A DNA stretch of 54,797 nucleotides from Chlorobiaceae bacterium (GTDB lineage Bacteria; Bacteroidota; Chlorobiia; Chlorobiales; Chlorobiaceae), in NCBI GenBank assembly GCA_013334865.1, contig JAAXWS010000016.1:1-54797 (forward strand). The letters are read 5' to 3'. The translations under genes were made by a program, and so were the position numbers. Shown piece by piece: positions 33,167 through 42,800 of the stretch (the stretch's first letter is position 1; every line of letters starts with the position of its first letter). The notes beneath the pieces were generated by a model. That model was given only the letters and a program-made list of their open reading frames with translations, did not search any database and was not told where the DNA came from.

Positions 33167-34798
33167 CTACTCCTTCCTGGGTTTTACCATGAGCACCTTC
33201 TCCCGTTCGACGTGGACGCTGCCCGGTGCTCCTTTCGCCTTCCTCACGTACTTCTTCAGGACGTACATGACCGGGACGAGGCCGGAGTTCTTTGCGGCTG
33301 AATACCATGCGGCGATCTCGGCCGCACGGCGGATCTCGCTCATGTTGTGCATGCCCGCCCCCTTCAGGATGCAGTGCGAGCCCGACGTGCCCCGGGCGTG
33401 GAGCCAGATGTCGTCCGGGCGTGCGTGGCCGAAGGTCAGGAGCTCGTTGTTGCGGGCATCCTTGCCGACATAGAGGGTGATCCCGTCGGCAAGCGGTACG
33501 GTCCTGAACCTTGCCTGACGCTGGTCGCTTTTGTTGCCATGGCCGGGTGCGAGCTTGCCGCCACGGCTCCCTTTGCCGATGATCTGCCGCAGCTCGTCGC
33601 CCGATTCCGCCACGTCCAGCCGGTCGAGCTTCATGCGGAGCGAACGGAGGCTTGTGTCGAGTTGCATCCGCCGCTCCTCCGAAGCCTTGATCTTTTCGCG
33701 GCATTTTGCGGCCCGGGAGAAGTACCACGCGGCGTTCTCCTGCACGTTCAGCCCGGGTTTCACGGCTATCGTGACCAGGGGTGCACCGGGAGCGAAGATG
33801 TCGGTTACCGCGACCTCGCCGGACCCCGGGTCGGCAGAACCGATGGCCCCGGTCAGCAGGTGCCCGTATGTCTCGTACCGTTTGGCGGTTTCGATGAGGT
33901 CGGCCGATTCGAGTTCGTTGATCTCCTTCTCCGCCCGGCCGATCTGCTGCAGAAGCTCCCTCCGCAAGTCGCCGGCGCCGGACTGGAGGTGCATGAAGCG
34001 GTGCATCCGCCGGGCGTAGTGGTTCATGGCTTCGAGCACGCTGCCGAAGGGTGCGGACTCGATCCCGTCATGAGCTTCGAGCATCGAAAAGTCCGGCGGC
34101 TGGCCAGGGTTTTCGATAACGCACGGTGCAGGAGAAGCAAGTTCGTAGAAGATCGCCTCGAGGCATCCGTAGAGCTTTTCGGGGGAGTGGTCCCCTGCGG
34201 TGCGGGCGATCAGCCGCCTGGCGAGGTCACGGTCGAACCCGGGCAGGAAGGATGCGAGCCTCCGTTCCAGGGGAAGGCCGGCATCGGTGGCCGCGAGCAG
34301 TTCGAGGAATCGCTCCCTGTCGCCGGCAAGCCGTTCAATCGAGCGGAACACCGGTTCGTCGGACATTCCGTTCTCATAGGAGCTCCCTTCGAGCTCACGG
34401 GCATCCTTGAACGCATCGACGATGCGCCCTTCGTGCACCAGCAGCACGTTGGTCTCAGCGCTGAAGAACCTGAGCACGATGAGCCAGCCGCCTTCAAGGG
34501 TGATGCGGATCTCGCGGTCGAGGGGCGCCATGTCGACGCGTTCGACCTTCAGCTCGTAGATCCGGCTCATGATGGCGGCCGAGTTTCGCCGTCTCCTGTT
34601 CAGCCCCTCCCTCGTCGAGAGCGAGAACTCCCGGGAGCGGACCGTGACGATGAGCTGCAGGTGCCTTCCGTCGTGCGTGATGAATCCGAGGGTGAGTTCG
34701 TTGCGCTCCTGCGAGTGGATTTCGAACAGGAACCCGCCGGAAATCTCCTCATGCAACTCCTGTGCGGCATGGTAGAACGTGAAGTAGTTTCGGATCAT
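33167..34798 (-). CDS. NFACT-family ribosome quality-control protein (RqcH-like)
   Basis: A 543-residue NFACT protein. The N-terminal NFACT-N domain contains the Asp-Arg pair (MAPLDREIRITL) that in RqcH contacts the tRNA anticodon. The middle is a coiled coil (about residues 270-390). The C-terminal NFACT-R (DUF814) domain has LPLADGITLYVGKDARNNEL then LTFGHARPDDIWLHARGTSG. RqcH-type proteins add C-terminal Ala tails to nascent chains on stalled 50S subunits. The older label is fibronectin-binding protein A; a direct adhesion role is unlikely here as no export signal is present. Divergent from dCMP deaminase. Confidence 0.88.
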   Translation of the reverse strand: MIRNYFTFYHAAQELHEEISGGFLFEIHSQERNELTLGFITHDGRHLQLIVTVRSREFSLSTREGLNRRRRNSAAIMSRIYELKVERVDMAPLDREIRITLEGGWLIVLRFFSAETNVLLVHEGRIVDAFKDARELEGSSYENGMSDEPVFRSIERLAGDRERFLELLAATDAGLPLERRLASFLPGFDRDLARRLIARTAGDHSPEKLYGCLEAIFYELASPAPCVIENPGQPPDFSMLEAHDGIESAPFGSVLEAMNHYARRMHRFMHLQSGAGDLRRELLQQIGRAEKEINELESADLIETAKRYETYGHLLTGAIGSADPGSGEVAVTDIFAPGAPLVTIAVKPGLNVQENAAWYFSRAAKCREKIKASEERRMQLDTSLRSLRMKLDRLDVAESGDELRQIIGKGSRGGKLAPGHGNKSDQRQARFRTVPLADGITLYVGKDARNNELLTFGHARPDDIWLHARGTSGSHCILKGAGMHNMSEIRRAAEIAAWYSAAKNSGLVPVMYVLKKYVRKAKGAPGSVHVEREKVLMVKPRKE

Positions 34799-34901
34799 CA
34801 GGATGCGCTAAAGGGTTGCCGGGGGTTGCGGAGAGGGTTTCTTTGCTCTATTTTACATGAAAAAGCGCACTTGTCTCCCAAATGTATAAAAAATCACCGC
34901 C

Positions 34902-35426
34902 ATGCATGAAGAGGACAACAACTCCTGCTGCTGCGGCGCCCCAGGCGAAGTCGGCGGATCCGGCCAGGAGCAGCGGCTCGGATGGCACGAGTACTTCATG
35001 AGCGTCGCGCACCTGATCTCCCGCAGGGCCACCTGTACCAGGGGTCATATCGGTGCCGTCATCGTCAGGGACCACAATATCCTGTCGACCGGATACAATG
35101 GCGCCCCGTCGGGCCTTCCCCACTGCAACGACATCAACTGCCGCATCTACCGGAGCACCCATCCGGACGGCACGGTCGAGGAGAACTGCGTGAACACCAT
35201 CCATGCGGAGATCAACGCCATCGCGCAGGCGGCCAAGCACGGGGTGTCGATCAAGGACGCCGATATCTACATCACCGCGAGCCCCTGCATCCACTGCCTG
35301 AAGGTGCTGATCAACGTCGGCATTCATACGATCTACTACGAGAAGCCGTACAAGATCGAAAATATCTCGGAACTTCTGCGCCTGTCGGGCATCCGGCTCG
35401 TGCAGGTAACGGCCTGTCAGCCCTGA
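34902..35426 (+). CDS. dCMP/cytidine deaminase-family protein (ComEB-type)
   Basis: A 174-residue zinc-dependent deaminase. The catalytic motif [17 protein letters not shown] and the zinc Cys pair [11 protein letters not shown] are both intact. The middle segment [17 protein letters not shown] and the overall length fit deoxycytidylate deaminase, which provides dUMP for thymidylate synthesis. The N-terminal 20 residues contain four Cys ([12 protein letters not shown]), which is unusual and could bind an extra metal. ribD follows 8 bases after its stop on the same strand, with AGACCGGAG at its start, so they form an operon. Confidence 0.88.
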   Translation: MHEEDNNSCCCGAPGEVGGSGQEQRLGWHEYFMSVAHLISRRATCTRGHIGAVIVRDHNILSTGYNGAPSGLPHCNDINCRIYRSTHPDGTVEENCVNTIHAEINAIAQAAKHGVSIKDADIYITASPCIHCLKVLINVGIHTIYYEKPYKIENISELLRLSGIRLVQVTACQP

Positions 35427-35434
35427 GACCGGAG

Positions 35435-36547
35435 ATGGCTGGCGCTCCCGACATGATGCGCGGCGACGAGGCTTTCATGCGGCGATGCCTCGAGCTTGCC
35501 GTGAGGGGCGCCGGCACCGTGAGCCCCAATCCGATGGTCGGTTCGGTGGTCGTGCATGAGGGCCGGGTCATCGGCGAGGGCTGGCACGAACGGTATGGGG
35601 GACCGCATGCCGAGGTCAACGCCATCGCTTCAGTTCGCGAACCGGAGCTGCTTCCGGCTTCGACCCTCTATGTCAACCTCGAACCCTGCTCCCATTTCGG
35701 GAAGACGCCGCCGTGCAGCGACCTGATCGTCTCGACGAAGATCCCGAGGGTGGTCGTCGGGTGCGTCGACCCGCACGAAAAGGTTGCTGGCCGTGGCATC
35801 ACGAGGCTCCGCGAGGCTGGCGTCGACGTATCGGTCGGCATCCTCGGCGAAGAGTCCGAACGCATCAACGAGGCGTTCATGACCAGCCACCGGAAGGGGA
35901 GGCCGTTCGTGATGCTGAAGATCGCCCAGACGCTCGACGGGCGCATCGCCACGTCGCTGGGGGCTTCGAAGTGGATCACCGGCGAAGAGTCGCGGCTCGA
36001 GGTGCACCGCCTTCGCAGCAGGTTCGATGCGGTGCTGACCAGCTCGTCGACCGCCGTCTTCGACGATGCCGAACTGACGGTAAGGCACTGCGAAGGGCGC
36101 CAGCCGCTCAGGGTCCTGCTGGACCGGCAGCTCCGAGTACCGTTGGAATCGAAGCTCTTCGGTCCTGAGGCCCGGACACTTGTCTTCGCCTCTGCAGACG
36201 CTACCGAACCCGCTCGTGTTGCGATGCTCGGGTCTCGTGGCGTCGAGGTGGTCACGGTGCCGTCCCCTTCCGGCAGGATGAGCCTTCAAGGAGTGCTTGC
36301 CGAGCTCCATCGCCGCAGGGTGCTTTCGGTGATGGTCGAGGCTGGCAGCAGCCTCGCGGCGGCGTTCGTCAGGGAGCGCCTCGCCGACAAGCTCTGCCTG
36401 TTCGTCGCACCCCGCCTGTTCGGGGGCGACGGCCTGCCTTCGCTAGCTTCGCTCGACGTCCTGCTTCCCGGGCAGTCGGTGAACCTTCGGTTCTCCGGAA
36501 CCCGCATGGCAGGCATGGACCTCATGATCGAAGCCTATTTCGACTGA
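35435..36547 (+). CDS. ribD: Bifunctional riboflavin-specific deaminase/reductase
   Basis: A 370-residue two-domain enzyme for the second and third steps of riboflavin synthesis. The N-terminal deaminase domain has zinc motifs PHAEVNAI near residue 55 and EPCSHFGKTPPCSD near 83. The C-terminal reductase domain (about 150-370) has KIAQTLDGRIATSLGASKWI and the EAGSSLAAAFV segment. ATG at 35435 has GGAG very close; ATG at 35453 is the alternative. The other riboflavin gene here, ribE, lies 8 kb away. Confidence 0.95.
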   Translation: MAGAPDMMRGDEAFMRRCLELAVRGAGTVSPNPMVGSVVVHEGRVIGEGWHERYGGPHAEVNAIASVREPELLPASTLYVNLEPCSHFGKTPPCSDLIVSTKIPRVVVGCVDPHEKVAGRGITRLREAGVDVSVGILGEESERINEAFMTSHRKGRPFVMLKIAQTLDGRIATSLGASKWITGEESRLEVHRLRSRFDAVLTSSSTAVFDDAELTVRHCEGRQPLRVLLDRQLRVPLESKLFGPEARTLVFASADATEPARVAMLGSRGVEVVTVPSPSGRMSLQGVLAELHRRRVLSVMVEAGSSLAAAFVRERLADKLCLFVAPRLFGGDGLPSLASLDVLLPGQSVNLRFSGTRMAGMDLMIEAYFD

Positions 36548-36640
36548 ATATCTTCAACCATTACCAGCGATTTGCCCATGTCGGCTTTTTTCAGGAAAAA
36601 CAACAGGGGAGGACGGAAAGGTTCCAAAGGAGATGCGTAC

Positions 36641-37042
36641 ATGAGAGATGACGATTTCGGAAAACTGCTGCTCAGGCTCTCCGTCGGTGGCCTGATGCTG
36701 TTCCATGGTATCGGCAAGCTGATCCACGGGCACGGATTCATCGTCGCCAAACTCAAGGCTGCAGGGCTGCCTGAGCTTCTGGTTGCCGGTGTGCCTATCG
36801 GCGAGGTGGTCGCGCCCCTGCTCATCGTGCTCGGCCTCTTTACCCGCCCGGCAGCGCTCATCGAGGCCATCCTTATGGCCATGGCTGTCTGGCTCGTGCA
36901 CATGGGGCAGCTTACCGCCATATCGGAGACGGGGGGCTACGCGCTGGAACTTCAGGCATTCTACTTCTTCGGGTCGCTGGCGGTCTTTTTCCTGGGGGCA
37001 GGGAAGTACAGTTTCTCGCGGGGTGCCGGCAAGTGGAACTGA
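36641..37042 (+). CDS. DoxX-family membrane protein
   Basis: A 133-residue protein with four hydrophobic segments typical of the DoxX family: [58 protein letters not shown] and [20 protein letters not shown]. DoxX-like proteins include subunits of thiosulfate:quinone oxidoreductase and many of unknown function. AAAGGAG precedes the ATG at 36641; the upstream frame to 36572 is unsupported. Its last 10 bases overlap the ABC ATPase start, so the pair is coupled. Confidence 0.85.
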   Translation: MRDDDFGKLLLRLSVGGLMLFHGIGKLIHGHGFIVAKLKAAGLPELLVAGVPIGEVVAPLLIVLGLFTRPAALIEAILMAMAVWLVHMGQLTAISETGGYALELQAFYFFGSLAVFFLGAGKYSFSRGAGKWN

Positions 37043-37917
37043 ACGCTCCGCAGGAACTTCCGGAGTGCTGCGACGCAACCCCTGATCATCACGGCACCCC
37101 TTGCGGTTGCGTGCTGGAGTGCGTGAACGTACGTGCGTACCGTGGGGGTACGCTCGTGTTCGACGGCCTTGACCTGTGCATTGAAAAAGGGCAGAATACC
37201 GCGATCATCGGCCCGAACGGTTCCGGGAAGTCGACCCTGCTGAAGCTTCTCTCGCGGGAAATCTACCCGGTAGACGATCCGGCAAGCCGCCTGCTTGTCT
37301 ATGGCCGCGACCGCTGGAATGTCGAGGAGCTGCGTTCAATGCTCGGCATCGTCTCCAACGACCTGCAGCAGGAGTACGGCCGGCATTCCCCGGGGCGGAA
37401 CGTGATCCTCTCCGGATACTATGCAAGCATCGATACCTGGCCCCACCAGCAGTTCAGCCCCCCTGAGCTCACTCGTGCCGAAGTTCTCATGCATCGGCTC
37501 GGCATCGCCGACCTGGCCGATCGTCCGTTCGGCACGATGTCGACCGGGCAGCAGCGTCGCTTCCTGCTCGGCAGGGCGATGGTGCATGCGCCGGAAGCCC
37601 TGGTTCTTGACGAACCCACCAGCGGCCTCGACCTGCCGGCGACCTTCCGATACATCGATACCATCAGGCGGCTGATGCGCTCCGGCACGCAGATCATACT
37701 GGTCACGCATCATATGCACGAAATACCGCCGGAGGTCACCCGCATTGTTTTCATCAGGGATGGCCGCATCTTCGCGTCCGGGGACAAGGAGGCGCTCCTG
37801 ACCTCCGAAGCGGTTTCGGAGCTGTTCGGCTGCCCAGTGGACGTGATGTGCTGTAACGGCTTCTATCAGGCGGTACCCTCCTCGTCAGGTGAATATGATG
37901 CGGGTGATGGCATGTGA
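37033..37917 (+). CDS. ABC transporter ATP-binding protein
   Basis: A 294-residue ATPase. Walker A is [16 protein letters not shown] near residue 60, the signature is [15 protein letters not shown] (Q-Q-R-R rather than S-G-G-Q), Walker B is [14 protein letters not shown], and the switch His is in [11 protein letters not shown]. The overall form resembles the ModF-like/molybdate-type stand-alone ATPases. The N-terminal 30 residues contain five Cys ([18 protein letters not shown]). No permease or binding protein is encoded beside it; the only neighbour is DoxX, which overlaps it by 10 bases. GTG start. Confidence 0.85.
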   Translation: MELNAPQELPECCDATPDHHGTPCGCVLECVNVRAYRGGTLVFDGLDLCIEKGQNTAIIGPNGSGKSTLLKLLSREIYPVDDPASRLLVYGRDRWNVEELRSMLGIVSNDLQQEYGRHSPGRNVILSGYYASIDTWPHQQFSPPELTRAEVLMHRLGIADLADRPFGTMSTGQQRRFLLGRAMVHAPEALVLDEPTSGLDLPATFRYIDTIRRLMRSGTQIILVTHHMHEIPPEVTRIVFIRDGRIFASGDKEALLTSEAVSELFGCPVDVMCCNGFYQAVPSSSGEYDAGDGM

Positions 37918-37938
37918 AGTATATGTGATATATATTGT

Positions 37939-37955
37939 TTGTTGTTGGTGTGATG
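37939..37955 (+). promoter_or_regulatory. 17-mer shared with the tpsA upstream region
   Basis: TTGTTGTTGGTGTGATG differs at one base from TTGTTGTTGGTGTTATG at 48009-48025. Both lie in AT-rich spacers upstream of the two halves of the secretion system. It may mark a common promoter or regulator site. Confidence 0.4.
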
Positions 37956-38019
37956 CTGTTGACCAATGGTATCCGGAAAGAGCTGACCGCCAATCTTTCA
38001 ATCACTTCTCACATCCCTC

Positions 38020-39741
38020 ATGATGAGACACCTCTTGCGCTTGCAGATTGTTGCCTTGTGCAGCCTCGTATTGCCAGGCATCCTTCATGCTGCGGCGATA
38101 CCCGATGCGGGAAGCCTCATTCGTCAACTGGAGCAGCAGACGGCGTTTCCGGACAGAAAACCGAAACCGGATGCTGCGGAGCCGAAGGGTGAGGGCCCCG
38201 AAACCGGCACGACCATAACGGTTTCCAGGTTCGTGTTCAGTGGGCATGAAGGGATAGCGACCGACGCGGAGCTTCAGGCGCTGGTTACCGGCTCGGTCAA
38301 CAGAGGCCTTACGATGGGTCAGCTCGATTCGCTGGTGAAGAACGTTTCGATGTGGATCAGGGGGCGGGGCTGGTTTCTTTCCCGCGCATACCTGCCCGAG
38401 CAGGACGTTACTGACGGTGTTGTTGAAATCCGCATAGAACAGGGGAGGGTCGACGGCAGGCTCACCTATTCACCTGACGCTTCGGTCAGGATCCGGCACG
38501 CGCAGTTGAGAGGCATGGGGAACTATGCCATGAGAAACGGAGGGGCGTTGAACATGAAGCGCCTGGAACGTGGCCTCCTGCTGATGAACGACCTCCCCGG
38601 CATCAGGGCGACGGCTATGGTGAGCCCCGGCAGCACGACAGGAACAAGCGCCCTGAAGATCAGTGTGTCGGAAGGGCCGCTGATTGGCGGCACGGTCTGG
38701 GGCGACAATATGAACAACAGGTATACGGGCTCATGGCGAGGGAATGCGCTGCTTTTCCTGAACGACCCGTTGCGGTCAGGCGACCAGGTCGAATCCATGC
38801 TGACCAGCAGCGAGGCGATGTTGCAGGGACGTGTTTCATATGTCTTCCCTCTTTTCTGCGACGGCCTCAAGGCAAGGCTTTCATATACCGGGATGCATTA
38901 CAGCCTTATCTACGGAGAGCTTTCATCGCTGGATTATTCAGGTTACAGCAAGGGCGGGGAGGCCGGTTTGAGCTATCCGCTGCTCAGGACCCGTAACACG
39001 AACATCACCGCGCTGGCTGGTTATGGAGTGCGAACCCTGGTCGACCGTCAGGGTGACCAGGATATCCACGACAAGCTTTCCCGATATGGTACGTTTGGGC
39101 TGAACGGCGACTGGTACGAATCGGTGTCCGGCGAGGCCTATTCGACGTGGAACATCGGCCTGACGACCGGAGTGCTGCATGAGAACATCCCGTCCGCATC
39201 GGTTGATGCCGAAGCGAACGGGACCGTGGGTGGATTCACACGGGTCAATCTCGGCCTTGGCCGAGTGCAGACGATCACCGAGCGAACGACCCTTAAGCTT
39301 GCCTGGAGTTCGCAGGTCGCCTTCGGGAACCTGGACAGCAGCGAAAAGTTCTCCCTTGGAGGACCCAACAGCGTGAGGGCCTATCCTCTGGGGGAAGCTT
39401 CCGGTGACCACGGGCACCTGTTCAATGCGGATTTGCGGTACGCCATTCCCATCCCGTTTTTATGGGGCCGACTGCAGGTTGGCGGGTTTTACGATGCGGG
39501 CAGGATCACCGTACAGAACGATCGCGGGATGGCCCCTCTCGGCACGGCGACCGAACGGAATACCTACTGGCTTCAGGGGGTGGGTGTCGGGCTGACCTAT
39601 TCGAACGGCGGCGGGTTGAGCATCAGGACCACCTGGGCCCGTACGATCGGCGAAAATCCAGGCAGGAGCGTCTCCGGAAACAACTACGACGGCAATCCGG
39701 ACAGGGCAAGATTCTGGGTCCAGGCAGCATACGGGTTTTAA
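38020..39741 (+). CDS. TpsB outer-membrane transporter (ShlB/FhaC/HecB family)
   Basis: A 573-residue two-partner secretion transporter. A signal peptide (RLQIVALCSLVLPGILHAAA) is followed by a Lys/Pro-rich linker, a POTRA domain region (about residues 65-220, with VFSGHEGIATDAELQALVTG and a long LRGMGNYAMRNGGALN segment) and a C-terminal 16-stranded barrel. The L6-loop-type motif reads SLGGPNSVRAYPLGEASGDH, with VRAY where many family members have VRGY. It ends in QAAYGF, a canonical C-terminal barrel strand. It threads a TpsA protein across the outer membrane. The probable substrate is encoded at 48450. The next gene starts 82 bases after its stop on the same strand. Confidence 0.9.
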   Translation: MMRHLLRLQIVALCSLVLPGILHAAAIPDAGSLIRQLEQQTAFPDRKPKPDAAEPKGEGPETGTTITVSRFVFSGHEGIATDAELQALVTGSVNRGLTMGQLDSLVKNVSMWIRGRGWFLSRAYLPEQDVTDGVVEIRIEQGRVDGRLTYSPDASVRIRHAQLRGMGNYAMRNGGALNMKRLERGLLLMNDLPGIRATAMVSPGSTTGTSALKISVSEGPLIGGTVWGDNMNNRYTGSWRGNALLFLNDPLRSGDQVESMLTSSEAMLQGRVSYVFPLFCDGLKARLSYTGMHYSLIYGELSSLDYSGYSKGGEAGLSYPLLRTRNTNITALAGYGVRTLVDRQGDQDIHDKLSRYGTFGLNGDWYESVSGEAYSTWNIGLTTGVLHENIPSASVDAEANGTVGGFTRVNLGLGRVQTITERTTLKLAWSSQVAFGNLDSSEKFSLGGPNSVRAYPLGEASGDHGHLFNADLRYAIPIPFLWGRLQVGGFYDAGRITVQNDRGMAPLGTATERNTYWLQGVGVGLTYSNGGGLSIRTTWARTIGENPGRSVSGNNYDGNPDRARFWVQAAYGF

Positions 39742-39823
39742 GCTGCGACGCGATGCCGGCAGCCTCCTGGCGGATTCTCCGCCATTACGGGCCTGAACAG
39801 GGAACCTGAAAGATAAGAACACC

Positions 39824-42800
39824 ATGAATCGTTATCTCATCGGCAAGGGCAGCGAAATGTTCGGAGACAGGTTCCATGCCCTCGCTTCTGCAGTTACGAT
39901 GGCAGCGCTGTTCAACATGACGCTGCTCGTCGATTGGGATGATCCGTTCTGGCCGGATGCAAGGGGTGGCTTTTACCGGTATTTCACCCTGGCCGACCTT
40001 CCGTATGTGACAGCTGCGGAGATGGTTCCTTCCGACCTTGAAACCTATCCTGCATGGTGGCGCCACGGCCGAAAATTCGAAATCGACGAACAGGGGTTCA
40101 CCATGGCGGAAGCGCCGTCGTACGATCCCCGTGAAGGACTTCATCGCGAACCTGTCTGGGTCTACGGGGGATTCGGGGCGCCAGCCGGAGATTATCATCT
40201 GCTGAAAGAGCACCTTCGCCTGACTGCCGAAGCCGTCGAGGCTTTGCGGCCACAGCTTGTAAAGGTCCCTGCAGGACGTCCGCTCGTGTTTCTGCCCGCT
40301 TCGGCTAGCGGGTCGGACCAAAGCCGCTGGGCCGAGTCACGGGGTGCATTGGATCAAGCACTGATCGATGCCGAGCACGAATTGCCTGCCCGACTCTGGA
40401 TCAGGCAGAATCCCGGTTCAACCTTGCTCGATGATCTTTTCGGCGGCAATGGCATTCCGGATGCCGGCGACCGCTTCGGAGCCTCGATTCGAAGATTGGC
40501 CAGCTTCCTGGTGCTCGCTTCGGCCAGCGAGGCCTACTCGCCTGACGAACAGGACCCGTATTTCATGGCGGCCCGTTCCTTCGGCCAGGCAGGTGGTGTC
40601 CGCGCCCTCTTCGCTCCCGTTCCGGAGGCGGTAAGCCTGCCATCCGGCTATCCCGGGTACGGTTATCATTACCGTTGCAGCAAAGGCGTGTGGCAGCAGG
40701 GAGGCTCCGCCGAAACAGTTCAAGGGGTTCCTGATGCCCATCAGGCAACCATGCAGCAGGCCGTCGCCCTGCACCAGCAGGGGGAGATAGCCGGCGCTGA
40801 ACGGCTGTTCAACCAGCTGCTTTGCGCCATCCCTGGGGATGCGGATGCCCTGCATATGCTTGGGGTGATCGATTGCCAGCGGGGCGATTTCGCCGGTGCG
40901 GTCGACCGTATTGCCCGGGCCATTGCCGGAAACCCTCGCAACGCGGCGTACCATTCCGATCTGGGGTTCGCCCTGCAGTTGCTCGGCAGGTTCGAAGAGG
41001 CGCTCGAGCAATACGATCAGGCCCTGACGCTCAACCCGGCCCTGGCGATTAGCCACCTCAACAGGGGCGATGTCCTGACCGAGCTCAATCAGGAGGTCGC
41101 TGCCGCCGAAAGCTACAGCCGTGCCGAGATGATCCTCAGAATCCAGTCGACGGATGCGGAGTCGTTGCATCGGCTCGGATTGCTCGAACGGAGGAAGAAG
41201 CATATGTCCCGGGCGGCTGAGTTGTTCAGCCATGCCGTGATGATCGAGCCGCATCGGCCGGAATGGCATCAGGATCTGGGTATCACCCTGCAGGAACTTC
41301 GGCGGTTCGACGAAGCCCTGCAGAGTTACGACCGGGCACTGGAGATCAATAGCGGCCTGTTGACCGCCCAGCTGAACCGGGGCAATATCCTCAGGACGCT
41401 CAAACGGATGGGTGAGGCTTCGGACAGTGATGAGAAGGCGGCGTTGATCCTCGTGAAGCACCCCGAAGACGCCGAGTCAATGCACCTCCTGGGGATCATC
41501 GAATTCCGCCGCAAACGCTACCGTGAGGCTGTCGTCCTCTTCGACCGTGCCCTCGGGATAGACCCTGCCAATGCCGCCTGCCATTCGGACCGAGGCCTTG
41601 CGTTCCGGGAACTCCGCCAGTTCGGGGATGCGCTTGCCTGTTACGACCAGGCATTGCGTCTCGATCCCGACCTTGCCGTCACAGAGTTGAACCGGGGCAA
41701 TCTCCTCCGGCTGATGAAAAGGAACGTTGATGCCGGCGAGAGCGACCGGCTTGCCGCCGCTCTGCTTGAAAAACACCTTGACGACGCCGATTCGCTGCAC
41801 ATGCTGGGCCTGGTCGAGTACCGCAGGAAAAACCTCGAACGGGCAGTCGACCTGATCGGCCGGGCCATCGAGATCAATCCGCATAACGCAGCGTTCTACT
41901 CCGACCGGGGCTACGCCCTGCAGGACATGCGCTGTTTCGATGCGGCACTGGCGTGTTACGACAAGGCGCTTGCCCTTGATCAGACGCTCGCCATCACCCA
42001 CCTGAACCGGGGCAACGTCCTGCGCGAATTCATGGTCAACGCCCCGGCGCTCGAGTCGTATGCCCGGGCGCAGGAGCTGATCGAACAGCAGCCGCAGACA
42101 GCCGAAAACCTCCATCTTCTGGGCACCATCGCATTCCGTATGCGAAACCTCGAAGCGTCGGTCGACCTCATCGGCCGGGCGATCGATCTGGAACCGGAGA
42201 ACGCCGGGTACTACTCGGACCTTGGGCTCGCCCTGCAGGAAATGACCCGTTACGACGATGCCCTGAGGAATTACGACAAGGCGCTCTCCCTCGATCCGGG
42301 GCTCGAGGTGACCCATTTCAACCGGGCGAACACCTTCAGGGCGCAAAAACGGTTTGATGCCGCCTTCGAGTGCTATGACAAGGCCCTTTCAATAAAACCC
42401 GACTACTGGGACGTCTACTGGAACAAGTCGCTCGACCTGCTGATGATCGGCGATCTCGATCAGGGGTTCGAACTCTACGAGTGGCGCTGGAAGCGCAACA
42501 GCTCCCCGCAGCCGATGAGAAATTTCCATCAACCCGTATGGCATGGCCGTGAGACGTTGGAGGGCAAGGTCATCCTGCTGCACAGCGAGCAGGGCCTTGG
42601 CGACACGCTCCAGTTCTGCAGGTATGTCAGGATGGTCAAGGCGCTCGGACCGACGGTCGTACTCGAGGTGGATCCACCCCTCCTCGAACTGCTCAGGCCG
42701 GTTGATGGCGCCGACATGGTGGTCGCGAGGGGAGATGCGCTGCCGCCGTTCGATACCCATTGCCCGCTGCTGAGCCTGCCCCTTGCGTTCAAGACGAGGC

